NCBI GenBank assembly: GCA_022772475.1
Contig: JALEZQ010000074.1
Coordinates: 1 to 61,832, forward strand
Source of the DNA: Bacteroidales bacterium
GTDB lineage: Bacteria; Bacteroidota; Bacteroidia; Bacteroidales; Bacteroidaceae
DNA length: 61,832 bases
Reading direction: 5' to 3'
Shown: in pieces, positions 1 through 8,644 of the stretch
How positions within the stretch are numbered: position 1 is the first letter of the stretch
Layout of the letters: every line of letters starts with the position of its first letter
Made by a program: the position numbers and the translations under genes
Notes under the pieces: model-generated
What the model saw: only the letters and a program-made list of their open reading frames with translations
Database searches by the model: none
What the model was told of the DNA's origin: nothing

Positions 1-1
1 A

Positions 2-415
2 AAGGAGGCCTTTGACAGCGAGAAGTACATCGGGAAGAAGTCGCTTTTCGGGCTGATTGTATTCAAGTCGAAGAAGAACCTTGATCCGCTGACCGTTTAT
101 CTGGCATATTCCCAAAGATGGCAGATTGAGACGTTATTCAATCTCTACAAGAATATAATTGACCGCGACACTGTCAATGTACATTCTGACTACAGAGTGT
201 ATGCTACAGAGCTCATCAACTTCCTTTCCGTCATTATCACAACGAGGGTAAAGAATGAAATCGTAAAGAAGGAACTCAATAAGAAATACTCCTACAAGCA
301 AATCTTCAGAATGCTCTCAAAATACAAGAAGGTGAGAATCGATAAAGATGCTCCGTGGGAGGATGTCACCAAACTCAAGTACATTGAGGAACTTACCAAG
401 ACTCTTGATGTATAG
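2..415 (+). CDS. IS4-family transposase, C-terminal part (5' end cut by window edge)
   Basis: The reading frame is open from the first bases of the window and stops at 413-415, giving about 137 residues. It contains YSQRWQIETLFNLYK, an exact match to the Y-(2)-R-(3)-E-(6)-K signature around the last acidic catalytic residue of IS4-type DDE transposases, so this is the C-terminal end of the catalytic domain plus tail. Base composition is AT-rich and lysine-rich, in sharp contrast to the GC-rich genes that follow, which fits a recent mobile element. The IS right end should lie between 416 and 451, just short of the tRNA-Arg 3' end; I could not identify its terminal inverted repeat because the left end is outside the window. 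Whether the full gene is intact cannot be judged. Confidence 0.88.
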   Translation, partial: KEAFDSEKYIGKKSLFGLIVFKSKKNLDPLTVYLAYSQRWQIETLFNLYKNIIDRDTVNVHSDYRVYATELINFLSVIITTRVKNEIVKKELNKKYSYKQIFRMLSKYKKVRIDKDAPWEDVTKLKYIEELTKTLDV

Positions 416-451
416 GGTTTAAAATACGGGATTCTTTAATATATAAAGGAG

Positions 452-523
452 TACTCCCGATGAGAATCGAACTCATATCTACGCTTTAGGAGAGCATTGT
501 TCTATCCGTTGAACTACGAGAGC
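452..523 (-). tRNA. tRNA-Arg (anticodon CCT)
   Basis: On the minus strand a 72-nt cloverleaf forms. The acceptor GCTCTCG pairs with CGGGAGT (first pair G-U), the anticodon stem is ATGCT/AGCGT around loop CTCCTAA, and the T-loop contains TTCGATT. The anticodon CCT reads AGG. CCA is not encoded. A minus-strand -7 box lies at 574-581. Confidence 0.93.
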
Positions 524-573
524 GCCGTTGGCGTCGCTGTCCTAAACGGCCAATGGCGGCGAGGACAGCGGTG

Positions 574-581
574 CAAAGATA
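574..581 (-). promoter_or_regulatory. -7 box for tRNA-Arg(CCT)
   Basis: The minus strand reads TATCTTTG, a perfect TAnnTTTG, about 50 nt upstream of the tRNA 5' end. A TTTG lies at 606-609 on the minus strand, with slightly long spacing (24 nt). Confidence 0.6.
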
Positions 582-767
582 CGCATTTTTATCGCTTGGG
601 CAGGTCAAAAGCACCCCATTTTTGCCGAAAGAGCCGCACGCGAGGGCCCATTCTCACTTTTGTCCAAATAATCTTTCGCCCCCTCGCAAATTTTTGTTTT
701 CTTTGCGGGCACATTACAAGAAGCGCATAACAGCCAGTAAGTATTATCTTAACTAATTCCGTATTGC

Positions 768-2165
768 ATGGTTACAGCCATCGTCATCCTCTTCGTCCTG
801 GGCTACCTCTGCATTGCCCTCGAAAGTGTATTCAAAATCAATAAAGCCGCCCCCGCCCTCCTTATGTGCGTCGGGTGCTGGGTGCTCTACATGGTCAACC
901 CCGAGCCCTTCGTCGCCCTGACCCACGGCACGGCATGGACTGAGTTTAGCCGCGAGTTCGCCGGCGGCGGAGCCGCCGTCCAGGCCTTCGTCAGCGAGCA
1001 CATCCTGCTGCCCCACCTGGGCGACACCTGCGAGATACTCTTCTTCCTCATGGGCGCCATGACCATCGTCGAGATTGTCGATGCCAACGGCGGCTTCAAC
1101 TTCGTCCGCAACAGCCTGCGCACCGAAAACAAGCACAAGCTCCTCTGGCGCGTGGCCTTCATGACCTTCTTCCTCAGCGCCGTTCTGGACAACCTCACCA
1201 CGAGCATCGTCATGGTCATGGTGCTGCGCAAACTCGTCGCCACACATAAGGACCGCCTCATCTATGCCGCCGCCATCGTTCTCTCCGCCAATGCCGGCGG
1301 CGCCTTCTCGCCCATCGGCGACGTCACCACCATCATGCTCTGGATTAAGGGAAACGTTTCGACCGGCGGCGTCATCGCCGAGCTTTTCCTGCCGTCCCTC
1401 GTCTCTGTCATCGTGCCCATCCTCCTGCTTCAGCGCTCCCTCACCGGACAGCTCGCCGCACCCAAGATGGCAGACGCCGGCGATGCCCTCCACTTCACCA
1501 ATGCCGAGCGCAACATCGTCTTCTGGCTCGGCGTCGGCGGTCTGGTATCCGTGCCCGTCTTCCGCATCCTCACCGGTCTGCCTCCCTTCATGGGCATCCT
1601 GCTCGTCCTCGGTCTGCTCTGGGCCACCACCGACCTGTTCTACCGCAACAAGTCGCACATCAAGGAGAACGCCCGCCAGCGCGTCACCCATCTGCTCACG
1701 CGCATCGACATGAGCACCATCCTCTTCTTCCTCGGCATCCTCATGGCCGTCGCCGTCCTCTCCGAGACCGGCGTCCTCACCGCCTTCGGCCAGAGCCTCA
1801 ACGACGTCTCCGGCGGCAACCACTACGTCGTCACCGGTGTCATTGGCATCGTGTCGAGCATCGTCGATAACGTGCCCCTCGTCGCCGGCTGCATGGGCAT
1901 GTACCCCATCGCCACTGAAGCAGCCGTACAGGCCAATCCCGCCATGATCGACTTCATGCAGGACGGCGTGTTCTGGCAACTCCTGGCCTACTGTGCCGGT
2001 GTCGGCGGCAGCATGCTCATCATCGGCAGTGCAGCCGGCGTCGTGGTCATGGGCTTGGAAAAGATTACCTTCGGCTGGTATCTGCGCCGTATCACATGGA
2101 TAGCCTTCGCCGGCTATCTGGCCGGCATGGCAGCCTACTGGCTCGAAAAGACCTTCCTCTTCTGA
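768..2165 (+). CDS. nhaD: NhaD-type Na+/H+ antiporter
   Basis: A 465-residue polytopic inner-membrane protein of the ArsB/NhaD (ion transporter) superfamily, expected to exchange Na+ or Li+ for protons. Some 11-13 hydrophobic segments span the whole length, starting at the very N-terminus. Family hallmarks are DNLTTSIVMVMVLRKL after the first third, SANAGGAFSPIGDVTTIMLW, a central FFLGILMAVAVLSETG segment and the conserved SSIVDNVPLVAG motif near residue 365. Length is normal for NhaD. The start at 768 is the first ATG and places a hydrophobic segment directly at the N-terminus. A beta-barrel gene follows 35 nt after the stop, but a functional link is not evident. Confidence 0.9.
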   Translation: MVTAIVILFVLGYLCIALESVFKINKAAPALLMCVGCWVLYMVNPEPFVALTHGTAWTEFSREFAGGGAAVQAFVSEHILLPHLGDTCEILFFLMGAMTIVEIVDANGGFNFVRNSLRTENKHKLLWRVAFMTFFLSAVLDNLTTSIVMVMVLRKLVATHKDRLIYAAAIVLSANAGGAFSPIGDVTTIMLWIKGNVSTGGVIAELFLPSLVSVIVPILLLQRSLTGQLAAPKMADAGDALHFTNAERNIVFWLGVGGLVSVPVFRILTGLPPFMGILLVLGLLWATTDLFYRNKSHIKENARQRVTHLLTRIDMSTILFFLGILMAVAVLSETGVLTAFGQSLNDVSGGNHYVVTGVIGIVSSIVDNVPLVAGCMGMYPIATEAAVQANPAMIDFMQDGVFWQLLAYCAGVGGSMLIIGSAAGVVVMGLEKITFGWYLRRITWIAFAGYLAGMAAYWLEKTFLF

Positions 2166-2200
2166 AATCCACATTCTAACCCACCAAAGTTTTACCCGCT

Positions 2201-2845
2201 ATGAAGAAAAAAATCCTCTCCCTGCTGCTCCTCATCGCAGCCACCTTTAGCCTCCCCGCCCACGCCATCGACTTCGACTGGGGTGTCACCGGCGGTGTCA
2301 ACATCAGCAAACTCCGTCTGAAGTCAGACCTCAAGCAAAACTTCTCTGCCGACAACAAGGCCGGCTGGTACCTCGGCGTCAAGGCCCACGCCTCCCTCCT
2401 TATGGGCTTCGGCTTCGACGGCGCCCTGCTCTATTCGCAGGAGAAGTATAACCTCGACGCTCGCGGCGTAGGCTACGCCGGCGACAACAAGACCGCACGC
2501 TACCTCTCCGTGCCCATCAACCTCCGCTACGACATGGGCATCGGCAGCCTCGCCACCGTCTATGTGGCCACCGGTCCGCAGTTTGATATGGCTCTCGGCT
2601 CGAAAAACTGGGACATCACAGACCCCAACTACACCGGCAACGACGTCTTCAAGTCGGAAAGCTGGACCACCTCGTGGAACGTTGGCGCCGGCGTGAAGGT
2701 CCTCGACACCGTCGAACTGAACGTCACCTACAACTTCGGCCTGAGCGACGTCACCAAGACCGTCCTCAGCAACCTCGGCCAGAACGTCCGCACCGACAAC
2801 GTCAAGGCCAACACCTTCAAGGTGGGCCTCACCGTTTACTTCTAA
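2201..2845 (+). CDS. Outer membrane beta-barrel protein (PorT-like/OmpW-size)
   Basis: A 214-residue protein with a clear signal peptide (MKKKILSLLLLIAATFS, cleavage near PAHA-ID). The mature part alternates hydrophobic and polar residues with many Gly and aromatic positions and ends in VGLTVYF; a terminal Phe is the usual BAM recognition signal. It opens with DWGVTGGVNISKL, typical of the outer-membrane beta-barrel domain family so common in Bacteroidetes. An 8-stranded barrel is likely. The specific role is unknown. It sits between the NhaD gene and a small ABM protein, spaced closely enough (35 and 31 nt) for co-transcription, and the unit ends at the terminator at 3177-3219. Confidence 0.82.
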   Translation: MKKKILSLLLLIAATFSLPAHAIDFDWGVTGGVNISKLRLKSDLKQNFSADNKAGWYLGVKAHASLLMGFGFDGALLYSQEKYNLDARGVGYAGDNKTARYLSVPINLRYDMGIGSLATVYVATGPQFDMALGSKNWDITDPNYTGNDVFKSESWTTSWNVGAGVKVLDTVELNVTYNFGLSDVTKTVLSNLGQNVRTDNVKANTFKVGLTVYF

Positions 2846-2876
2846 TCCTTTAACCACTATTTAGCATACCAAACAA

Positions 2877-3161
2877 ATGCTTCGTCTCAACTGCTTCTTT
2901 AAAGCCAACGAGGGCGGCTATGCCCCGGCCCTCGAAGCCGCCAAGGCCCTGACTCTGGCCTCGCGGCAGGACGCAGGCTGCGTGGCCTACGACGTGTTTG
3001 AAAGCGCCACCAACCCCGGCGTCTTCATGATCTGCGAGACATGGACCGATGCCGAGGCCCTCAAGGCCCACATGGCAGCGCCCCATTTTGAAAAGTACGT
3101 CGGCGCCCTCCAGCAACTCGGCGCCCTCAAACTCGAACAGTTCGACTTCCCCGCAAAATAA
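2877..3161 (+). CDS. ABM-domain (antibiotic biosynthesis monooxygenase-like) protein
   Basis: A 94-residue soluble protein with the dimeric ferredoxin-like ABM fold. It starts with LNCFFKANEG, has the central ...DAGCVAYDVFESATNPGVFMICETW... strand pair (positions about 40-60) and the closing HMAAPHFEKYV helix typical of YgiN-type quinol monooxygenases. The family includes quinol oxidases and small-molecule monooxygenases without cofactor, so the substrate cannot be assigned. It is the last gene before a strong terminator and probably co-transcribed with the upstream barrel gene. Confidence 0.78.
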   Translation: MLRLNCFFKANEGGYAPALEAAKALTLASRQDAGCVAYDVFESATNPGVFMICETWTDAEALKAHMAAPHFEKYVGALQQLGALKLEQFDFPAK

Positions 3162-3176
3162 GCCGACTCCCCCTAA

Positions 3177-3219
3177 GCGCCCCGGCCCCGCCGTTTCGAC
3201 GGCCGCCGGGGCGCTTTTT
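3177..3219 (+). terminator. Intrinsic terminator after the ABM gene
   Basis: A perfect 10-bp GC stem (GCGCCCCGGC, 3177-3186, with GCCGGGGCGC, 3205-3214) with a second inner hairpin is followed by TTTTT. The sequence GCCGCCGGGGCGCTTTTTC is then repeated once more immediately downstream. Confidence 0.85.
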
Positions 3220-3540
3220 CTGTGGCCGCCGGGGCGCTTTTTCTTTGGCCGCCGCGGCGCCCCGCAGCGCGTGTGTGCAAAACGCCCGTTAACATCGCTT
3301 AACCCCGAGAGAGCCCGCGAAATCCACGTTGTAGGCATAGTGTGCAATAATCAATGCCCCTCTGCGCACGTTGTTTCCTAACAATGACACGACAACCAAA
3401 ATAACCGAGACAACTTACTTGGTTGTATATGTTGTTGAGGTTGTCGTCAAAAGTATCCCTCAAAGCACGGCCGGGGCCCCGTTCAGCGCCATCTTGCGAT
3501 AAAAAACGGGTAAAGCGCACTGCTATTGAAAAGAAATCCG
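3220..3540. other. Intergenic region upstream of secDF with two repeat elements
   Basis: No convincing gene. It holds a partial second copy of the terminator arm (to about 3260), a 40-nt sequence at 3287-3327 that recurs at 43723-43763, and a GACAAC/GTTGTC hairpin at 3389-3449. Confidence 0.7.
3389..3449. repeat. GACAAC/GTTGTC hairpin element (single copy)
   Basis: An imperfect palindrome: ACGACAACC at the left, GGTTGTCGTC at the right, with the loop region CAACTTACTTGGTTGTA. The loop matches, with one change, that of the tandem elements at 28921-29131 (CAACTTTCTTGGTTGTA), so both belong to one dispersed family. Confidence 0.75.
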
Positions 3541-3548
3541 TATATTTG
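3541..3548 (+). promoter_or_regulatory. -7 box of secDF promoter
   Basis: TATATTTG matches TAnnTTTG and lies 77 nt upstream of the secDF start. No good TTTG lies at the expected -33 position. Confidence 0.55.
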
Positions 3549-3624
3549 CGCGTTCATTGGCTTATTGTCGCCAAAGATACCGACGCGAAATAATTAAATA
3601 ATAAAAATAAACTCCAAAACAAAG

Positions 3625-6537
3625 ATGCAAAACAAAGGATTCGTCAAGTTCGTTGCCGTGCTCCTGACCCTTATCTGCCTCTTCTACTATTCGTTCACCT
3701 TCGTGACGAGCCAGTATCACAAGGAGGCCGCCCGCATTGAAGCCGAGCAGGGCAAGGATGCCGCACGCGAGTATCTTGACAACATGCGCCAGAAACCCGT
3801 TTTTCTGGGCTGGAAGACCCTGGCCGAATGTGAGAAAATGCAGATTGGCCTCGGCCTCGACCTCAAGGGCGGCGTCAGCTTCCTGCTCGAGGTGTCTGTT
3901 CCCGACATGATTCGTGTCAATGCCGGTCAGCAGGCCAGCAACCCTCAGTTCAAGTCCCTCCTGGCCCAGGCCAAGGCTGAAGCCTCGCGCCGCGGTGCCG
4001 ACGTCGTGGACGTGTTCATCAAGATGTACCAAGACTCCGTAGGCCAGAACCGCCTTGCCGCCGTCTTCAGCGAGATGATGGCCAGCGACGGTATCACCTA
4101 CAAGAGCACCGACGAGGACGTCAAGAAGGTGCTCGAGGAGAAAATATCCAACGCCGTGGATCAGTCGTACGACGTCATCCGTTCGCGTATCGACCAGTAC
4201 GGTGTGGCACAGCCCAACATCCAGATTCTCCGCGGTAAGGGTCAGCTCGGCCAGATCCTCGTCGAGATGCCCGGCGTCACCGATCCCGAGGACGTTAAGC
4301 AGCTCCTCACGGGTAGCGCCAACCTCGAGTTCTGGACCATGTGGAACGCCTCCGTCGTGGCCCGCGACCTCGCCGACCTCTACAAGAGCGACATCCAGGT
4401 GGCTCAGCCCAAGAAGGGCGGCAAGCCCGGTGAAACCGAGATGGTCACCAAGAAGATGGGCGAACTGGTCAACACCTCGCTCGGCGGCGGTTGCATAGCC
4501 GGTGGTGTAGCCGACAAGGCCGCCATCGCGGCCATCGAAGCCTTCCTCAAGACAGACCAGGCCAAGGATATCATGAAGAACTTCCGTCTGGCCTTCTCCA
4601 ACAAACCTGAGATGGAGACCCCCGCGGGTAAGTTCTACTCCCTCTACGTCCTGCGCGGCGAGCGTGGCGACAACGGCGACGTCATCCCCTCGCTCTACGG
4701 CGACGTCATCGACGATGCCAAGCCCGACTTCGACCAGCAGAAAGGCACACCCGTCGTATCGATGCGCATGAAGAGCGATGCCGCCCGCATCTGGGCCGAC
4801 GTCACCGGTGCCCACGTGCATGAGCCCATCGCCATCGTCCTCGACGGCCGCGTCTATTCCAACCCCGCCCCCAGCGAACGCATCGCCGGCGGTAGCAGCG
4901 TCATCTCCGGCAACTTCACGCCCGACGACACCCGCGCCCTGGCCATCGTCCTCAAGAGCGGTAAGATGAACGTGCCCCTCGTCACCGTACAGACCGAGAC
5001 CGTAGGTCCGTCGCTCGGCGAAGCCTCCATCAAGGCCGGCTTTACCTCCTGCGTCGTAGCCTTCATCCTGCTCATGATCTTCATGTGCCTGTTCTACGGC
5101 CTGAAGGGCGGTATGGTGGCCAACTGCGCCCTGCTGCTCAACTTCTTCTTCACCTTCGGTGTGCTCACCTCCTTCCAGGCCGCACTGACCATGAGCGGTA
5201 TCGCCGGTCTGGTGCTCTCGCTCGGTATGGCCGTCGATGCCAACGTGCTTATCTACGAGCGTATCAAGGAAGAGCTCCGCGCAGGCAAGAATATCAAGCA
5301 GGCCGTCGCCGACGGTTACGGCAATGCCTTCTCCGCCATCTTCGACTCGAACCTTACCTCTATCATCACCGCCGTCATCCTCTACAACTTCGGTACAGGT
5401 CCCATCCGCGGTTTCGCCCTCACTCTGGGCATCGGTATCTGCGTATCGTTCTTCACCGCCGTATGGCTCACCCGCATCGTCTATGAGCACTTCCTCGACC
5501 GCAACAAGTGGAGCAACCTGACGCTCACCACGGGGCTGTCGCGCAAGTTCCTCAAGGCACCCGCTGTGCCCTTCATGCAGATGGGTAAGCGCTCCGTCAT
5601 CGTCTTCGGCGTCATCGCCGTGGCCTTCGCCGCCATCATCGGCCTGCGTGGCCTCTCCGGCGGTATCGACTTCACCGGCGGTCGCAACTATGTCATCCAG
5701 TTTGAGGACAGCAAGGTCAAGAGCGACGACGTCAAGGCCGCCCTCCTCGATGCCGTCAGCAAGAGCGAAGAGCCCGCAGCCTCGGTCAACGCCATCCCCG
5801 TCGTGACCGCCGAGAGCGAGTGCATCCGTCTCTCCACCAACTACAAGATCAATGCTGAGGACGAAGAAGTGGACCAGTTTATCTATGAAGCTCTGAAGAG
5901 CCACAACCTCATCACCGCCGACTACGCCACCTTCAAAGACCGCGAAAACCGCAACGGCGGTTCCATCGTCTCCTCGCAGAAGGTGGACAGCAGTGTGGCC
6001 GACGATATGACCAAGGGCGCCATCAAGGCCGTCATCCTCTCCCTCATCGCCATCTTCCTGTACATTCTGGTGCGTTTCCGCAATGTCGCCTTCTCGGTGG
6101 GCAGTATCGTGGCCCTGACCCTCGACACCCTGTTCATCATCGGTATGTACGCCCTCTGCTGGGGCTGGATGCCCTTCTCGCTCGACGTGGACCAGACCTT
6201 CATCGGCGCTGTGCTGACCGCCATCGGTTACTCCATCAACGATAAGGTGGTTGTCTTCGACCGTATCCGCGAGAACCTCGGCCTCTATCCCAAGCGCGAT
6301 ACGCAGCGTCTGTTCAACGAATCGCTCAACAGCACGCTGACGCGTACCATCATGACGTCGCTCACCACCCTGCTGGTGCTCCTCTGCATCTTCTTCCTCG
6401 GTGGTGACAGCATCCGCTCCTTCGCCTTCGCCATGATCCTCGGCGTTGTCTTCGGCACCCTCTCCTCCATCTTCCTTGCCGCCCCCGTGGCCTACCGCAC
6501 CCTCGGCAAGAAGCGCGTCGTAGAGCAGAAAGCCTAA
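3625..6537 (+). CDS. secDF: Protein translocase subunit SecDF (fused)
   Basis: A 970-residue fusion of SecD and SecF, the RND-type accessory motor of the Sec translocon, which uses the proton gradient to pull exported proteins through SecYEG. The SecD half begins with a transmembrane helix (residues 5-25) and the GLGLDLKGGVSFLLEV motif near residue 75. The periplasmic P1 domain is followed by the membrane block with AVDANVLIYERIKEEL near 535. The SecF half starts around 640 with GGIDFTGGRNYVIQF and ends with AIGYSINDKVVVFDRIREN near 870. Length is standard for Bacteroidetes SecDF. The ATG at 3625 follows an AT-rich leader with a -7 box at 3541. It is monocistronic. Confidence 0.97.
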   Translation: MQNKGFVKFVAVLLTLICLFYYSFTFVTSQYHKEAARIEAEQGKDAAREYLDNMRQKPVFLGWKTLAECEKMQIGLGLDLKGGVSFLLEVSVPDMIRVNAGQQASNPQFKSLLAQAKAEASRRGADVVDVFIKMYQDSVGQNRLAAVFSEMMASDGITYKSTDEDVKKVLEEKISNAVDQSYDVIRSRIDQYGVAQPNIQILRGKGQLGQILVEMPGVTDPEDVKQLLTGSANLEFWTMWNASVVARDLADLYKSDIQVAQPKKGGKPGETEMVTKKMGELVNTSLGGGCIAGGVADKAAIAAIEAFLKTDQAKDIMKNFRLAFSNKPEMETPAGKFYSLYVLRGERGDNGDVIPSLYGDVIDDAKPDFDQQKGTPVVSMRMKSDAARIWADVTGAHVHEPIAIVLDGRVYSNPAPSERIAGGSSVISGNFTPDDTRALAIVLKSGKMNVPLVTVQTETVGPSLGEASIKAGFTSCVVAFILLMIFMCLFYGLKGGMVANCALLLNFFFTFGVLTSFQAALTMSGIAGLVLSLGMAVDANVLIYERIKEELRAGKNIKQAVADGYGNAFSAIFDSNLTSIITAVILYNFGTGPIRGFALTLGIGICVSFFTAVWLTRIVYEHFLDRNKWSNLTLTTGLSRKFLKAPAVPFMQMGKRSVIVFGVIAVAFAAIIGLRGLSGGIDFTGGRNYVIQFEDSKVKSDDVKAALLDAVSKSEEPAASVNAIPVVTAESECIRLSTNYKINAEDEEVDQFIYEALKSHNLITADYATFKDRENRNGGSIVSSQKVDSSVADDMTKGAIKAVILSLIAIFLYILVRFRNVAFSVGSIVALTLDTLFIIGMYALCWGWMPFSLDVDQTFIGAVLTAIGYSINDKVVVFDRIRENLGLYPKRDTQRLFNESLNSTLTRTIMTSLTTLLVLLCIFFLGGDSIRSFAFAMILGVVFGTLSSIFLAAPVAYRTLGKKRVVEQKA

Positions 6538-6952
6538 GCGCACGACGCGAACAAAATAACTATGCTAAAGCGCGCAGCCGCGATACCTATCTTAGAATAG
6601 GTGTCGCGGCTGCGGTGCGTTATGTTCGCAATAGTAGTGCCATGTCCATTGACGTGGCACTAAACTCCCGTCGCGCGCAGCGCGACACCTATAATAAGGT
6701 TGCTGTCCGGCAAATGTGAACCATATCCTCCCGCGTGGTACTTACGACTAACCTGCGTATGGTCGTGAAGAATAGGCGTCGCGGCCGTCGCCGCGACAAG
6801 AACTGAGGACGGTGTGTCATAATGGCCAATCTGCTGCGTTGCTATCGTCTTCGGGCTTGGTCATGTACTTCAAGGCGTCGAGGCCGTCGCCGCGACAAGA
6901 ACTGAGTTCCACGTCAATGGACGTGGAACTACTATGCCGCCGTCACAGTAAG
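6538..6952. repeat. Intergenic cluster of hairpins and direct repeats
   Basis: No gene is supported. Seen here: a long hairpin at 6574-6613 (GCAGCCGCGA arm), a hairpin at 6636-6661, two near-identical 25-nt direct copies (6783-6807 and 6882-6906, beginning GGCCGTCGCCGCGACAAG), and a 10-bp perfect hairpin at 6906-6929 (GTTCCACGTC/GACGTGGAAC). The string GGTGTGTCATAATG at 6811-6824 resembles GGTGTGTCAAAATG at 61574-61587, so these look like pieces of one intergenic repeat family. Confidence 0.7.
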
Positions 6953-6961
6953 GACAAACAA

Positions 6962-7000
6962 AAGACAGGCATCGCAGCCAATGGTTGCGATGCCTGTCTT
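6962..7000 (-). terminator. hisS terminator
   Basis: A perfect 15-bp stem (6962-6976 with 6986-7000) starts 21 nt beyond the hisS stop on the minus strand and is followed there by a TTTGTTTG run. Confidence 0.8.
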
Positions 7001-7020
7001 CGTAGGGTAGAAGGATGGGC

Positions 7021-8385
7021 TTATTGTCCCACTGTGGCAATAGCCTCGTCGATGGTCAGCAGTTGCTGCTCGCCCGTGGCCATGTTTTTCAATGTCAGTC
7101 GGCCCTCCGCCATCTCGCTCTCGCCCACGAGGGCTACGAAGGCGATGCGGTGTGCATTGGCATACGCCATCTGCTTCTTCATCTTCGTGCTGTCGGGGAA
7201 GACCTCCGTGGCGATGCCCGCCGCGCGCGTCTGTCGGGCGTAGCGCAGGCAGCATGCCGCCTCGGCCGCACCGAAGTTGCAGAACAGCAGGCGCACGCCG
7301 CTCTGTGCCGCCTCGGGGTAGAGGTTGAGCTGGTCCAGCACGTCATAGATGCGGTCCGCGCCGAACGAGATGCCCACGCCGCTGAGGCCCGGCATACCGA
7401 AGATGCCCGTCAGGTTGTCGTAGCGTCCGCCGCCCGTGATGCTGCCAATCTGCACGTCCAGCGCCTTCACCTCGAAGATGCAGCCCGTGTAGTAGTTCAG
7501 ACCGCGTGCCAGCGTCAGGTCCAGTTCGATAGCGTTGCGCATACCCGCCGTCTCGAGCGCCGTCAGCACCTGCTCCACCTCGTCGCAGCCCTTGAGGCCC
7601 GTCTCGCTGGTGGCCAGCACCCGGCGCATCACCTGCAGTTTCTCCGCGTTCGTGCCCTGAAGCGCAATCACCGGCTGCAGGGCGGCCACCGCCTCTTCGC
7701 TAAGGCCGTCGGCGCGCAGTTCGTCGTTCACCTTGTCCAGGCCAATCTTGTCCAGTTTGTCGATAGCCACGGTGATATCCACAATCTTCTCCGGCGCGCC
7801 GATGACCTCGGCGATGCCCGTGAGAATCTTGCGGTTGTTTATCTTGATGCAGACGCGGATGCCGAAGCGCGAGAACACCTCATCGACAATCTGCATCAGT
7901 TCAATCTCGTTGAGCAGCGAGTCCGAGCCGACGATGTCGGCGTCACACTGGTAAAACTCGCGGTAGCGTCCCTTCTGCGGTCTGTCGGCTCGCCATACGG
8001 GCTGAATCTGGTAGCGCTTGAACGGCATCTGCAGTTCGTCGCGGTGCTGCACCACGAAGCGTGCGAAGGGCACCGTCAGGTCGTAGCGCATGCCCTTCTC
8101 GCAGAATGCCGCCGCCAGTGCCGCCGCCGACTTCTCCTGATAGTCGTCCGCGCTGATGCCGTGGCGAAACTCGCCCGAGTTGAGAATCTTGAACAGCAGT
8201 TTGTCGCCCTCCTCGCCATACTTTCCCATGAGCGTGGAGAGATTCTCCATCGCCGGCGTCTCGATGGGTCGGAAGCCGTAGAGCGAATAGACCGAGCGTA
8301 TGGTGTCGAAGATATAGTTGCGCTTGGCCATTTCGAGGGGGCCGAAGTCGCGCGTGCCCTTAGGGATGCTGGGTTTTTGTGCCAT
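7021..8385 (-). CDS. hisS: Histidyl-tRNA synthetase
   Basis: A 454-residue class II aminoacyl-tRNA synthetase that charges tRNA-His in the cytoplasm. Visible elements in order: N-terminal GTRDFGP; motif 1 region IETPAMENL; the histidine-A loop [16 protein letters not shown]; motif 2 [25 protein letters not shown]; the HisRS-specific [10 protein letters not shown] (HisA); motif 3 GGGRYDNL with GISFGADRI; and a C-terminal anticodon-binding alpha/beta domain (LLFCNFG... to the end). Length is normal. The ATG at 8385 is preceded by a minus-strand -7 box at 8448-8455. The gene stands alone between two hairpin-rich gaps. Confidence 0.97.
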   Translation of the reverse strand: MAQKPSIPKGTRDFGPLEMAKRNYIFDTIRSVYSLYGFRPIETPAMENLSTLMGKYGEEGDKLLFKILNSGEFRHGISADDYQEKSAAALAAAFCEKGMRYDLTVPFARFVVQHRDELQMPFKRYQIQPVWRADRPQKGRYREFYQCDADIVGSDSLLNEIELMQIVDEVFSRFGIRVCIKINNRKILTGIAEVIGAPEKIVDITVAIDKLDKIGLDKVNDELRADGLSEEAVAALQPVIALQGTNAEKLQVMRRVLATSETGLKGCDEVEQVLTALETAGMRNAIELDLTLARGLNYYTGCIFEVKALDVQIGSITGGGRYDNLTGIFGMPGLSGVGISFGADRIYDVLDQLNLYPEAAQSGVRLLFCNFGAAEAACCLRYARQTRAAGIATEVFPDSTKMKKQMAYANAHRIAFVALVGESEMAEGRLTLKNMATGEQQLLTIDEAIATVGQ

Positions 8386-8447
8386 GAAATTGTGATAAAA
8401 GGAAATGAGAAAGCGAAGTTGTGCTGACGTTACGCGTCAAAGCGCTG

Positions 8448-8455
8448 CAAATTTA
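8448..8455 (-). promoter_or_regulatory. -7 box of hisS promoter
   Basis: The minus strand reads TAAATTTG (TAnnTTTG), 62 nt upstream of the hisS ATG. Confidence 0.55.
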
Positions 8456-8577
8456 CGCAATTTTTCCATACCGGCCCGTATTTTCCCCGCATATAGCGCT
8501 TTGCGCCGCCGGCGGGTAAAACAAAGAAAGAAGAGAAAAAAAGCCCGCTCTTTCACATTTCTTTAATCCGAATGTGC

Positions 8578-8585
8578 TATATTTG
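8578..8585 (+). promoter_or_regulatory. -7 box of the nuclease-lipoprotein promoter
   Basis: TATATTTG (TAnnTTTG) lies 59 nt before the chosen ATG at 8645. This supports that start over the upstream ATG at 8588, which would leave almost no leader. Confidence 0.55.
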
Positions 8586-8644
8586 CCGTGATTTGCGGTG
8601 CGGTATGCCCCGCGCCGCCTTCTACCCTGACACCTATTACATAT

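Noticed and set aside
497..756. Two short plus-strand ORFs between tRNA-Arg and nhaD
   Set aside because: They overlap the tRNA or its promoter and have no coding character.
3562..6543. A 993-residue ORF on the minus strand across secDF
   Set aside because: It is an antisense shadow produced by high GC and codon bias; composition is implausible (runs of His, Gly, Glu, Asp) and it lies fully under a certain gene.
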